Part shown: piece after piece, positions 42,984 to 50,735 of the stretch
How positions within the stretch are numbered: the first letter of the stretch is position 1
Layout of the letters: the number at the start of each line of letters is the position of its first letter
From: Streptomyces sp. MMG1533
GTDB taxonomy: Bacteria > Actinomycetota > Actinomycetes > Streptomycetales > Streptomycetaceae
Assembly (NCBI RefSeq): GCF_001279775.1
Contig: NZ_LGDG01000213.1
Location: 124,001 to 188,000 of the forward strand
Direction: 5' to 3'
DNA length: 64,000 nt
The notes under the pieces: model-generated
Told to the model about the DNA's origin: nothing
Database searches by the model: none
Seen by the model: the letters and a program-made list of their open reading frames with translations, nothing else
Translations under genes and position numbers: made by a program

Positions 42984-43873
42984 CGGCCGCCGTCCACGAG
43001 GTCGCCGAGGGGGTCTACGCCTACGAACAGCCCCCCGGCGGCTGGTGTGTCAGCAACGCGGGCATCGTCGTGGGCGGCGACGGCGCGCTCGTGGTCGACA
43101 CGCTGTCGACGATCCCGAGGGCCCGGCAGCTGGCCGAGACGGTGGACAAGCTCGCCGCGGGACCGGGCCGCACCCTGGTCAACACCCACTTCCACGGCGA
43201 CCACGCGTTCGGCAACCAGGTCTTCCCGCCGGGGACGCCGATCATCGCGCACGAGGACATGCGGACCGCCATGGTGTCGACGGGCCTGGCCCTCACCGGG
43301 CTCTGGCCACGGACCGACTGGGGCGAGATCGAGGTGACGCCGCCGAACGTGACCTTCCGCGACCGCCTCACCGTGCACGTCGGTGAACGACGGGCCGAAC
43401 TGCTCTGCGTCGGCCCCGCGCACACCGGACACGACGTGGTGGTCTGGCTGCCCGAGGAGCGGGTGCTGTTCGCGGGGGACATCGTCATGTCGGGCGTCAC
43501 CCCGTTCGTGCTGTTCGGTTCGGTGGCCGGCACGCTGGCCGCGCTCGACCGGCTGGCGGAGCTGGAGCCCGAGGTGGTCGTCGGCGGGCACGGCCCGGTG
43601 GCGGGACCCGAGGTGCTCGACGCCAACCGGGCCTACCTGCAGTGGGTCCAGCACCTCGCCGCCGAGGCGGCCGACAGTGGGCTGACGCCACTGCAGGCCG
43701 CGCGCGAGGCGGACCTCGGAGCCTTCGCCGACCTGCTGGACGCGGAGCGCCTCGTGGCGAACCTGCACCGGGCTCACGAGGAGCTGCTGGGCGGACCCGG
43801 ACGCGACGCCATGGAGATCTTCGCGGAGCTGGTCGTCTACAACGGCGGGCGGCTGCCCACGTGCCTCGCCTGA
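42980..43873 (+). CDS. actIV: second-ring cyclase ActIV (metallo-beta-lactamase fold)
   Basis: A 297-residue zinc-dependent protein. Metal motif THFHGDHAFGN near residue 70, His in GPAHTGHDV, Asp in LFAGDIVMSG, and His in VVGGHGPV. ActIV closes the second ring and releases the bicyclic acid from the ACP. The GTG start overlaps the actVII stop. A triple 8-bp repeat begins immediately at its stop. Confidence 0.93.
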   Translation: MTAAVHEVAEGVYAYEQPPGGWCVSNAGIVVGGDGALVVDTLSTIPRARQLAETVDKLAAGPGRTLVNTHFHGDHAFGNQVFPPGTPIIAHEDMRTAMVSTGLALTGLWPRTDWGEIEVTPPNVTFRDRLTVHVGERRAELLCVGPAHTGHDVVVWLPEERVLFAGDIVMSGVTPFVLFGSVAGTLAALDRLAELEPEVVVGGHGPVAGPEVLDANRAYLQWVQHLAAEAADSGLTPLQAAREADLGAFADLLDAERLVANLHRAHEELLGGPGRDAMEIFAELVVYNGGRLPTCLA

Positions 43874-43899
43874 GGAGTCAAGGAGTCAAGGAGTCAAGG
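43873..43899 (+). repeat. three tandem 8-bp repeats forming the actVB ribosome binding region
   Basis: AGGAGTCA occurs three times in a row (43873, 43881, 43889) and then AGG runs into the ATG at 43900. Each unit carries an AGGAG. The last is the one at suitable distance (six bases). The first overlaps the actIV stop. Confidence 0.9.
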
Positions 43900-44433
43900 A
43901 TGGCCATCGACCAGGGAATGCTCCGTGACGCCATGGCGCGGGTGCCGGCCGGGGTGGCGCTCGTCACCGCCCATGACCGGAGGGGAGTTCCGCACGGTTT
44001 CACCGCCAGCTCGTTCGTGTCCGTCTCGATGGAGCCGCCGCTCGCGCTGGTCTGCCTCGCCCGTACGGCCAACTCCTTCCCGGTGTTCGACAGTTGCAGC
44101 GAGTTCGCGGTGAGCGTGCTGCGCGACGACCACACCGAGCTGGCCATGCGCTTCGCGCGCAAGTCCGCGGACAAGTTCGCGGGCGGAGAGTTCATCCGCA
44201 CCGCCCGGGGATCGACCGTGCTCGACGGAGCGCTCGCGGTCGTCGAGTGCACGGTCCGCGACCGCTACCCCGCGGGCGACCACATCATCCTGCTCGGCGA
44301 GGTGCAGTCCGTGCACGCCGAGGAGAAGGGGGTGCCGGCGGTCTACGTGGACCGCGGATTCGCCGCCCTGTGCTCGGGGGCGGGCACGTGCCCGTTCGCC
44401 GCCGAGCGGAGCCCGCACGTCCACACCGCCTGA
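43900..44433 (+). CDS. actVB: NADH:FMN oxidoreductase ActVB
   Basis: A 177-residue flavin reductase of the HpaC/ActVB family: split-barrel with GVALVTAHDRRGVPHGFTASSF and SMEPPLALVCLA. It reduces free FMN with NADH and passes FMNH2 to ActVA-5. Length matches the family founder. It is the last gene of the classic act order here. The carboxylase genes follow 18 bp later with no terminator, so they are probably on the same transcript. Confidence 0.93.
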   Translation: MAIDQGMLRDAMARVPAGVALVTAHDRRGVPHGFTASSFVSVSMEPPLALVCLARTANSFPVFDSCSEFAVSVLRDDHTELAMRFARKSADKFAGGEFIRTARGSTVLDGALAVVECTVRDRYPAGDHIILLGEVQSVHAEEKGVPAVYVDRGFAALCSGAGTCPFAAERSPHVHTA

Positions 44434-44451
44434 GGAACCCGAGGAGGGACC

Positions 44452-46029
44452 ATGTCTGTGACCTACGAGGTCACCCACGAGCTGACCGGCGGGCGCACGG
44501 CGGAACTCGCCGAGATCCGGGCGGCGGCCGCGGCCGGCCCCGGTGAGCGGGCCACCGCGTCGCAGCATGCCAAGGGCAAGCTGACGGCCCGGGAGCGCAT
44601 CGGGCTCCTGCTGGACCCCGGCTCCTTCCAGGAGGTGGAGCAGCTGCGCCGGCATCGGGCCCAGGGCTTCGGGCTGGAGCAGAAGAGGCCGTACACGGAC
44701 GGTGTGATCACCGGCTGGGGCACGGTCGACGGCCGCACGGTCTTCGTCTACGCACACGACTTCAGGATCTTCGGCGGCTCGCTCGGCGAGGCGCATGCCG
44801 CGAAGATCCACAAGATCATGGACATGGCGCTCTCCGCAGGCGCTCCGCTGGTGAGCCTCAACGACGGGGCCGGGGCACGGATCCAGGAGGGCGTCTCCGC
44901 TCTGGCCGGCTACGGCGGGATCTTCCGGCGCAACACCCGCGCCTCGGGAGTGATCCCGCAGATCTCGGTGATGCTCGGCCCGTGTGCGGGCGGTGCGGCG
45001 TACTCGCCGGCGCTGACGGACTTCGTGTTCATGGTGCGGGAGACCGCGCAGATGTTCATCACCGGTCCCGACGTGGTCAGCGCCGTCACCGGCGCGCAGC
45101 TCACCCAGAACGCCCTGGGCGGCGCGGATGTGCACGCCACGACGTCCGGGGTGGCGCACTTCGTGTACGAGGACGAGGAGAGCTGCCTGGCAGAGGTGCG
45201 CTATCTGCTCTCCCTGCTGCCCTCCAACAATCGGCAGAACCCGCCCGTCCACCCTCCGGACGACCCGGTGGACCGGCGCACACCCGTGCTGTACGACCTG
45301 GTGCCGGAGGACGGCAACCAGCCGTACGACATGCACAAGGTGATCGAGGAACTCGTCGACGACGGCGACTGGCTGGAGGTCCACGAGCGCTGGGCGCGGA
45401 ACATCGTCTGCGGCCTCGCCCGGCTGGACGGCCAGGTGGTGGGCATCGTCGCCAACCAGCCACAGACGCTGGCCGGGGTACTGGACATCTCCGCCTCGGA
45501 GAAGGCCGGTCGCTTCGTGACGATGTGCGACGCCTTCAACATCCCGATCGTGACCCTGCTCGACGTGCCGGGCTTCCTGCCCGGGGCGGACCAGGAGCAC
45601 GGCGGCATCATCCGCCACGGTGCGAAGTTGCTCTACGCGTACTGCAACGCCACCGTCCCACGGGTCTCGATCGTCCTGCGCAAGGCCTACGGCGGCGCGT
45701 ACATCGTGCTGGACTCCCAGTCCATCGGCGCCGATCTGACCTACGCCTGGCCGACCAACGAGATCGCGGTGATGGGTGCGGAAGGTGCGGCCAACGTCAT
45801 CTTCCGGCGCGAGATCGCCGCGGCCGAGGACCCCGAGGCCAAGCGCGCCGAGATGGTCAAGCAGTACAAGTCCGAGCTGATGGACCCGTACTACGCGGCC
45901 GAGCGGGGTCTGGTCGACGACGTCATCGACCCGGCGGAAACCCGTGAGGTCCTGATCCGCTCGCTTGCGATGCTGCGTACGAAGCACGCCGACCTGCCGT
46001 CGCGCAAGCACGGCAATCCGCCGCAGTGA
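44452..46029 (+). CDS. acyl-CoA carboxylase carboxyltransferase (beta) subunit
   Basis: A 525-residue biotin-dependent carboxyltransferase of the AccB/PccB type. N-terminal KLTARERIGLLLDPGSF, first crotonase half with NDGAGARIQEGVSALAGYGGIF, and second half with DVPGFLPGADQEHGGIIRHGAKLLYAY and AYGGAYIVL, the two oxyanion regions. It should carboxylate acetyl-CoA (or propionyl-CoA) with an alpha subunit encoded elsewhere. Downstream of actVB by 18 bp, GAGGAGGG before the ATG. Substrate choice depends on one residue in the acyl pocket that I cannot align by eye. It plausibly boosts malonyl-CoA for the PKS. Confidence 0.9.
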   Translation: MSVTYEVTHELTGGRTAELAEIRAAAAAGPGERATASQHAKGKLTARERIGLLLDPGSFQEVEQLRRHRAQGFGLEQKRPYTDGVITGWGTVDGRTVFVYAHDFRIFGGSLGEAHAAKIHKIMDMALSAGAPLVSLNDGAGARIQEGVSALAGYGGIFRRNTRASGVIPQISVMLGPCAGGAAYSPALTDFVFMVRETAQMFITGPDVVSAVTGAQLTQNALGGADVHATTSGVAHFVYEDEESCLAEVRYLLSLLPSNNRQNPPVHPPDDPVDRRTPVLYDLVPEDGNQPYDMHKVIEELVDDGDWLEVHERWARNIVCGLARLDGQVVGIVANQPQTLAGVLDISASEKAGRFVTMCDAFNIPIVTLLDVPGFLPGADQEHGGIIRHGAKLLYAYCNATVPRVSIVLRKAYGGAYIVLDSQSIGADLTYAWPTNEIAVMGAEGAANVIFRREIAAAEDPEAKRAEMVKQYKSELMDPYYAAERGLVDDVIDPAETREVLIRSLAMLRTKHADLPSRKHGNPPQ

Positions 46030-46241
46030 CGGCGACGGCCGGCGCGGTTGCCGGCGCCCTCCGGGTCGAGAGGGGGCACGCGAGCCCCGAGGAGATCGCG
46101 GCGATCACCGCGGTCCTTCTGGCCCGGACCGCCGCCCTGCCCGAGTCCGCCGCGGCGCACCGCTGCAGCACGGCCGGCTGGCGCCGCCTGGAACGCACCC
46201 CGGGGTTCCGCGCGCCGCACAGCTGGCAGGAGTCCGGCTGA
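46026..46241 (+). CDS. acyl-CoA carboxylase epsilon subunit
   Basis: A 71-residue protein with the AccE/PccE signature: an N-terminal strand LRVERGHASPEEIAAITAVLLA followed by a variable region and WRRLERTPGFRAPHSW at the end. Epsilon subunits stabilise and stimulate actinobacterial carboxyltransferase complexes. GTG start overlaps the beta subunit stop, confirming the pair. The 159-bp gap after it has no recognised gene. Confidence 0.85.
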   Translation: MTATAGAVAGALRVERGHASPEEIAAITAVLLARTAALPESAAAHRCSTAGWRRLERTPGFRAPHSWQESG

Positions 46242-46400
46242 CCGCGGCGGGACGGCGGTGGGCCGACGCCTTCCAGGCCGCCGCAAGACCCAATTCGTCC
46301 ACCGGAGGGGGAAGGAGACCACGAGCTACGACATTGGGACAGTAAGAATGCATCGAATTGGGCCGCGACTCTGTACCACTCCCCAACTAGCGTCGCCGAC

Positions 46401-47018
46401 ATGACGAACGCAACGCCCACCCGGGTCGACTACTGGTTCGACCCCGCCTGCCCCTTCGCCTGGATCACCTCCCGCTGGCTGCTGGAGGTCGAACAGCAGC
46501 GTCTGCTCGACCTCCGCTTTCATGTGATGAGCCTGTACCTCCACAACATCGGCAACGAACTCCCGGACTGGTACCGGGATCTGGTCGACCGCTCGATCGG
46601 CCCGGTGCGCGTCGCCGTGGCCGCCGCCGAACGGCACGGCGAGAAGGTCCTGCGCGACCTGTACACCGCGTTCGGCACTCGCATCCACGAGCGCCGGGCC
46701 ACCGACTTCGACGCGGTGATCACCGAGTCCCTGGCCGAGCTCGGCCTCCCGCACGACCTCGCCGCCGCCGCACACGACCTGTCGTACGACGACGCCGTAC
46801 GCCGCAGCCACGACACCGGCGCCGAAACCGGGTCGGGCGGCTATGTGGGCACGCCCACCCTTCATGTCGACGGAACAGTGTGGTTCGGGCCCGTGCTCCG
46901 GGCGATTCCTCGCGGCGGGCGGGCGGCCGAACTCTTCGACAGCTTCAGGGTCCTGGCCGCCCACCCCGACTTCTTCGAACTGAAGCGCACACGCACGGGT
47001 GGCCTCTCCTTCGTCTGA
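46401..47018 (+). CDS. DsbA-fold thioredoxin-like protein (mycothiol-dependent type)
   Basis: A 205-residue cytoplasmic thioredoxin-fold protein with the helical insertion of DsbA relatives: DYWFDPACPFAWITSRWL at the N-terminus, GYVGTPTLHVDG with the cis-proline near residue 155. It resembles the actinobacterial Rv2466c-like mycothiol-dependent reductases. The usual CxxC is CPFA here, so only the nucleophilic Cys is left, compatible with a monothiol mechanism. No ribosome binding site precedes ATG 46401. TAGCGT (46388-46393) at -10 distance suggests a leaderless message. Link to the BIQ cluster is uncertain. Confidence 0.75.
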   Translation: MTNATPTRVDYWFDPACPFAWITSRWLLEVEQQRLLDLRFHVMSLYLHNIGNELPDWYRDLVDRSIGPVRVAVAAAERHGEKVLRDLYTAFGTRIHERRATDFDAVITESLAELGLPHDLAAAAHDLSYDDAVRRSHDTGAETGSGGYVGTPTLHVDGTVWFGPVLRAIPRGGRAAELFDSFRVLAAHPDFFELKRTRTGGLSFV

Positions 47019-47504
47019 GAACGGCTGCCACAGGCAGGCGCATCGGTTCCGGCGAAAGCAGGCGAATCGGCTCAGCCGAGCCGGACGCTCTCACTTCCGC
47101 CGCCGCCCCATTTCCCCGCTGAACTGAATGCCGGGTGCCGAAGATCCGAGAAACCTGCACACCGTTCGCCGACACGCCGTACGGAACCCGAACAACCGGT
47201 CGTGACCGCGCCGGACCACGGCGGCTTCGGTGCGGGTGTCCGTCTGGGGAATCGGTGACAACCGTTGTGCGTGCAGCGAAGCGCAAGGCCGTGTGAAGAA
47301 GTCGCCGTGCTCGGTCACCGCGCTGTCACACCGGTGAAGTCGGCATTCGCGGTGCGTCCCGGTTGGCCTTCGGGCGGCTGGCCGCCCCCTTGTCGGCGTG
47401 CTTTGATCCTGCGCGTGGCACAACTCGCTGGGAAAGGCTCCCAGTTTCGAGAATCGGGCGAACTCTGCCATTCCGAAGTGCCTATGCGAAAGGAACCGCG
47501 CGTA
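47019..47504. other. 486-bp non-coding gap
   Basis: No convincing gene. It holds a pair of 13-bp near repeats (GCAGGCGCATCGG and GCAGGCGAATCGG) just after the DsbA-like gene, a 6-4-6 hairpin at 47068-47083, and a 6-5-6 hairpin CTGGGA/TCCCAG at 47428-47444, 60 bp upstream of the peptide gene. Confidence 0.4.
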
Positions 47505-47702
47505 ATGAACCCTTCCCCCCGGGTTGAAACAGCCGAGATCTCCGACGCCCACCTGGACAACGTCTCCGGCGGCCTCGCGGGCGGCGGCTCCGGCGGTCTC
47601 TTCCTCGAGACGCCGGTCGCAGACGTCTGCGCCGACCTCATGGCTGTCGCCTCGACCGAGGGCCTTGCGTCGGGAGCGAGCGTGCACACCACCGCTCTGT
47701 GA
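47505..47702 (+). CDS. lanthipeptide-like (RiPP) precursor peptide, orphan
   Basis: A 65-residue peptide. The leader region VETAEISDAHLDNVSGG ends in a double glycine after an acidic helix, the class II lanthipeptide pattern (ELxDxxLDxVxGG). The putative core is Gly/Ala/Ser/Thr-rich with one Cys (PVADVCADLMAV...GASVHTTAL), so at most one thioether could form. AAGGAA precedes ATG 47505; ATG 47484 in frame is an alternative. A strong terminator follows. No LanM, LanKC, protease or exporter gene is near, so modification would need enzymes elsewhere, or it is a relic. Confidence 0.6.
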   Translation: MNPSPRVETAEISDAHLDNVSGGLAGGGSGGLFLETPVADVCADLMAVASTEGLASGASVHTTAL

Positions 47703-47720
47703 CCACAACGCGTGCCGCTC

Positions 47721-47754
47721 ATGGGCCCCCGGGATCAGATGATCCGGGGGCCCA
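47721..47754 (+). terminator. strong terminator after the peptide gene
   Basis: ATGGGCCCCCGG pairs with CCGGGGGCCCAT and ATCA with TGAT, a 16-bp stem with one bulged G, 18 bp after the stop. It is also suitably placed to stop the convergent minus-strand gene. Confidence 0.85.
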
Positions 47755-47762
47755 TGGCGATT

Positions 47763-47806
47763 GCTCCACGCGATGGCTCCCCGCGATCGCTCCACGCGAT
47801 GGCTCC
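47763..47806. repeat. 18-bp direct repeat at 26-bp interval
   Basis: GCTCCACGCGATGGCTCC occurs at 47763-47780 and 47789-47806, just before the 3' end of the phosphatase gene. Significance unknown; a local duplication. Confidence 0.7.
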
Positions 47807-47808
47807 AC

Positions 47809-49956
47809 TCAAGTGCGGGCTGTTGCCGGGCGCCGAGCTTCTTCGGTGAGGACGACAGGTGCAGGTTCTTCGGCCCGGGGCAGGTGTTGCTCGGCCCAGA
47901 TGCATTTGCCGTCACTGAGGTGGCGAGCGCCCCAGCGATGAGAGAGGGCGGCCACCAACTGCAGCCCCCGGCCGCCCTCGTCGGTGTATGCGGCGCGCCG
48001 GATGCGGGGGGTGGCGAGGCTGCCGTCGTAGACCTCGCAGATCAGCGACCGGCTGCGCAGCAGGCGCAGGCGGACGGGGCCCCTGGCGTGCCGGACCACG
48101 TTGCCGACGAGCTCGCTGACCAGGAGTTCGGTGGTGACGACGAGGTCGTCCAGTCCCCAGACGGCCAGTTGTCCGCGGACGTGTTCTCGGGCCTGTGCGG
48201 CTGCGCGGGGATCGTCAGGCAGCGGGTACGTGGCGACGTCACCGGCGGCGGTGGGCATGGTGCGGGCGATGAGGAGGACCGCGTCGTCGTCCGTTTGTTC
48301 ACGGTCGGGCAGCACCGCCGAGAGGACCAGGTCGCACAGGTCGTCAAGTCGTCCGGTGGCGGCGTCCCGGTCTCCGGTCGAGAAGTAGGACGTCCGGGCC
48401 ACGGAGCGAGCCAGAGTCTGCTGGAGCTGGTCCAGCCCCTGGTCGAGGTCCCCGGTGGCGGCTTCGAGCAGGCCGTCGGTGCAGAAGACCAAGAGGCTCT
48501 CTTGCGGCAGCCGCAGCTCGTGGAGGGCGAAGGGCGGGTCGGCCGCGCCCAGCGGCGGATCGGTGGCCAGGTCCGGGCGGTGAACCGTGCCGTCGTGATG
48601 CACGATCAGGGGCGGGGGATGGCCGGCGAGGGACAGCGAGAGGATCCGGCTGACGGGGTCGAACACGGAGTACAGACAGGTGGCGTAGTAGTCCTCACCG
48701 AGCTCGTGAACGATGTCGTTGAGGCGGCTGAGCAACTCGTCCGGAGGCAGTTCGAGGTCGGCGAGGGTCCGCACCGCCGTGCGCAGCCGGCCCATGGTGG
48801 CTGCTTCGGTGATTCCGTGCCCCATCACGTCGCCTATCACCATGGCGACCCGGTCGGCGGACAGCTGGATCACGTCGTACCAGTCACCGCCCACCTGTTC
48901 GCCGCGGCCTGCGGGCAGGTAGCGCGCCGACGCCCGCACGGCGGGCAGGCACGGCAGCTCCCGGGGGAGCAGATCACGTTGCAGACCCTGCGCGCGGGTG
49001 TGCTCCAGGTCGTACAGACGGGCCCGGTCCAGCGCCTGGCCGACCATGCCGCTGAGCGCCGTCAGCAAGGTGCGCTCCTCGTCGCTGAAGGAGCGCGGCC
49101 GGCCGAAGGAGAGGACACAGCACCCCATGGCGCGTCCGGAGGCGATCAGAGGCAGGAACGCCCAGGCGTTCTTCGTGGACGCGATCGCCACGTCCCCCAT
49201 GTGCGGATAGCGCCGTTGGAACTCGCGCGTCGATCCGATGAAGGCGGGGGTACGGGTGCGGAGTACGTCGGCAACGACGGGGTGGGACGACAGGGGGCGA
49301 TCGTCGAGCCGGCGGGTGAATCCCGGTGGGTGTCCGACGATGCCGACGAGGCGCAGACGGTTGGCTTCCAGTACGTCGATCCCCAGCCCGTCGGCGCCGA
49401 GAGGAGGCAGGATGTGCATCGCCACGGCTTCCACGACGTCCCTGGAAGTGAGGGCCTCTGCGAGCGCCGCGGTCAGTTCGCTCATCCGGACAGTCTGCTC
49501 GGCCCCGGTCGCCCGACCGTGGCCCGGTGGTATGTCCGACGTGCTCTGCAGACGCGCAACGGTCCAGGCGGCCACCGCGCGCAAAAAGGACTGTCGCACG
49601 TCCTCCGGCTCAGCAGTTCCGCTGGTGAGCACGGACAGCGCACCCATGGGGCCATCGGCGCCCTGAAGGGGCACCGCCGCCGTGCCGGTCGCACCCACCC
49701 CCAGGCTGTCGCCGGCCATCCAGACGAAGGCACCACGCCGCACGGCCCATGCGGGCGCCACGTCCTGCTCGCTGCTCAGCTCTGCCCACGCTTCCCTGCT
49801 CGCCGAGCCGAGGCCACCGGTCGCCGCCAGACGCAACCGGCCGTCGACGGAACCGCACCGGTGCAGCGTGGCACCCAGGCCGTCCAGGCACGATGTCGCC
49901 TGCTGAAGAGCCAGTGCAAGCGTCTGCGCGTCCCAGAACACCTCCTCCGCGGCCAC
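47809..49956 (-). CDS. GAF - PP2C (SpoIIE) phosphatase - HATPase regulatory protein
   Basis: A 715-residue signalling protein. N-terminal sensor region about 1-140; GAF domain about 160-320; SpoIIE-type PP2C phosphatase about 350-570 with metal motifs GGDWYDVI and VIGDVMGHG and FCTDGLLEA; C-terminal GHKL ATPase about 590-690 (ELVGNVVRHARGPVRLRL, DEGGRGLQLVAALSHRWG), the anti-sigma-factor kinase type. Such proteins in Streptomyces act on anti-sigma antagonists in stress partner-switching. GTG 49956 follows GCAGGAGGTGGC. No membrane helix. No sigma factor or antagonist gene is adjacent. Confidence 0.88.
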   Translation of the reverse strand: MAAEEVFWDAQTLALALQQATSCLDGLGATLHRCGSVDGRLRLAATGGLGSASREAWAELSSEQDVAPAWAVRRGAFVWMAGDSLGVGATGTAAVPLQGADGPMGALSVLTSGTAEPEDVRQSFLRAVAAWTVARLQSTSDIPPGHGRATGAEQTVRMSELTAALAEALTSRDVVEAVAMHILPPLGADGLGIDVLEANRLRLVGIVGHPPGFTRRLDDRPLSSHPVVADVLRTRTPAFIGSTREFQRRYPHMGDVAIASTKNAWAFLPLIASGRAMGCCVLSFGRPRSFSDEERTLLTALSGMVGQALDRARLYDLEHTRAQGLQRDLLPRELPCLPAVRASARYLPAGRGEQVGGDWYDVIQLSADRVAMVIGDVMGHGITEAATMGRLRTAVRTLADLELPPDELLSRLNDIVHELGEDYYATCLYSVFDPVSRILSLSLAGHPPPLIVHHDGTVHRPDLATDPPLGAADPPFALHELRLPQESLLVFCTDGLLEAATGDLDQGLDQLQQTLARSVARTSYFSTGDRDAATGRLDDLCDLVLSAVLPDREQTDDDAVLLIARTMPTAAGDVATYPLPDDPRAAAQAREHVRGQLAVWGLDDLVVTTELLVSELVGNVVRHARGPVRLRLLRSRSLICEVYDGSLATPRIRRAAYTDEGGRGLQLVAALSHRWGARHLSDGKCIWAEQHLPRAEEPAPVVLTEEARRPATART

Positions 49957-50122
49957 GCCACCTCCTGCTCACCCACAGGTCAAGACTTGCCCACGTTCCG
50001 TGCAAATCATGACAAAAGTATCCTTCTACGGTAGCCCGCACTGTCTATCCACGCCTCACTCCGCCCCGGTTGCGGGGCTGAGGTGGTCGCCGAGGTGAGC
50101 CGTGGCCGTCGGTGTGTGGGGA

Positions 50123-50638
50123 TCAGCGTTGTGTCGCCGGCGGCTTGGCGCGGTTCTGTGGTCGGGACTGGATCAGTCCGGTTTCCACGGCGGTGAGGAG
50201 GGTGAGGGCGGCGTCGAGGTGTTCGGTGTCGTGGCCGGCGGCCGTGGAGACCGCCGCGGCCCATTCGCGGCGGACCAGGGCGTAGTTGGTGCGTCCGTGT
50301 TCGGTGGTGTGGACGGTGACGCCCCGGCCGTCGCCCGGGTCGGCGCGCCGCTCGACGAGACCTTTGCGCTCCAGGCCGCCCAGGACGGTGGAGAGGTTGG
50401 TGCGCTGCAGTCCGGTCGCGTCGGCGATGCGGCTGGGCGGGGCGGCGGGCTCGCGCTGCAGATGGCGCATCACCATGCCCTCGGACGGTGACAGCGGGAC
50501 GGCCCGCTCGTCGGTGTAGCCGCGGAACTGGATCTCCCGGCTGATGATCAGCACGAGGTCGGCCAGTTCGGCCCACCGCCGCTCGTCGTCCGGTCCGGCC
50601 GTTGGGTCCGTCGTCGGGTGTGCTTGAACCTTCGTCAC
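50123..50638 (-). CDS. MarR-family transcriptional regulator
   Basis: A 171-residue winged-helix regulator: LSPSEGMVMRHLQREPAAPPSRIADATGLQRTNLSTVLGGLERKGLVERRADPGDGRGVTV is the full MarR DNA-binding core with the wing DPGDGR. GTG 50638 follows TGGAG. It is divergent from an MFS exporter, with an 18-bp palindrome between them, the standard arrangement of a repressor responding to the exported compound. Confidence 0.88.
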   Translation of the reverse strand: MTKVQAHPTTDPTAGPDDERRWAELADLVLIISREIQFRGYTDERAVPLSPSEGMVMRHLQREPAAPPSRIADATGLQRTNLSTVLGGLERKGLVERRADPGDGRGVTVHTTEHGRTNYALVRREWAAAVSTAAGHDTEHLDAALTLLTAVETGLIQSRPQNRAKPPATQR

Positions 50639-50667
50639 GGCTCCAGGGTACGGGCTTGCCGGGAAGT

Positions 50668-50716
50668 AGTTATAGGCGCATACTCCTTATGGGTTCATAG
50701 TTATGAAATCATAACT
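50668..50716. promoter_or_regulatory. MarR operator region between regulator and exporter
   Basis: AGTTATGA-AA-TCATAACT (50699-50716) is a perfect 8-bp inverted repeat, 20 bp upstream of the MFS ATG. A weaker half-matching copy (AGTTAT...ATACT, 50668-50684) lies nearer the marR start, so each promoter may carry its own site. The stretch is markedly AT-rich against its surroundings. Confidence 0.75.
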
Positions 50717-50735
50717 TCAATCTTCGGGAGCTGCC

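Noticed and set aside
46365-46393. Possible promoter before the DsbA-like gene (TAGCGT at 46388)
   Set aside because: A -10-like hexamer at leaderless distance exists, but no acceptable -35 at 16-18 bp; mentioned with the gene only.
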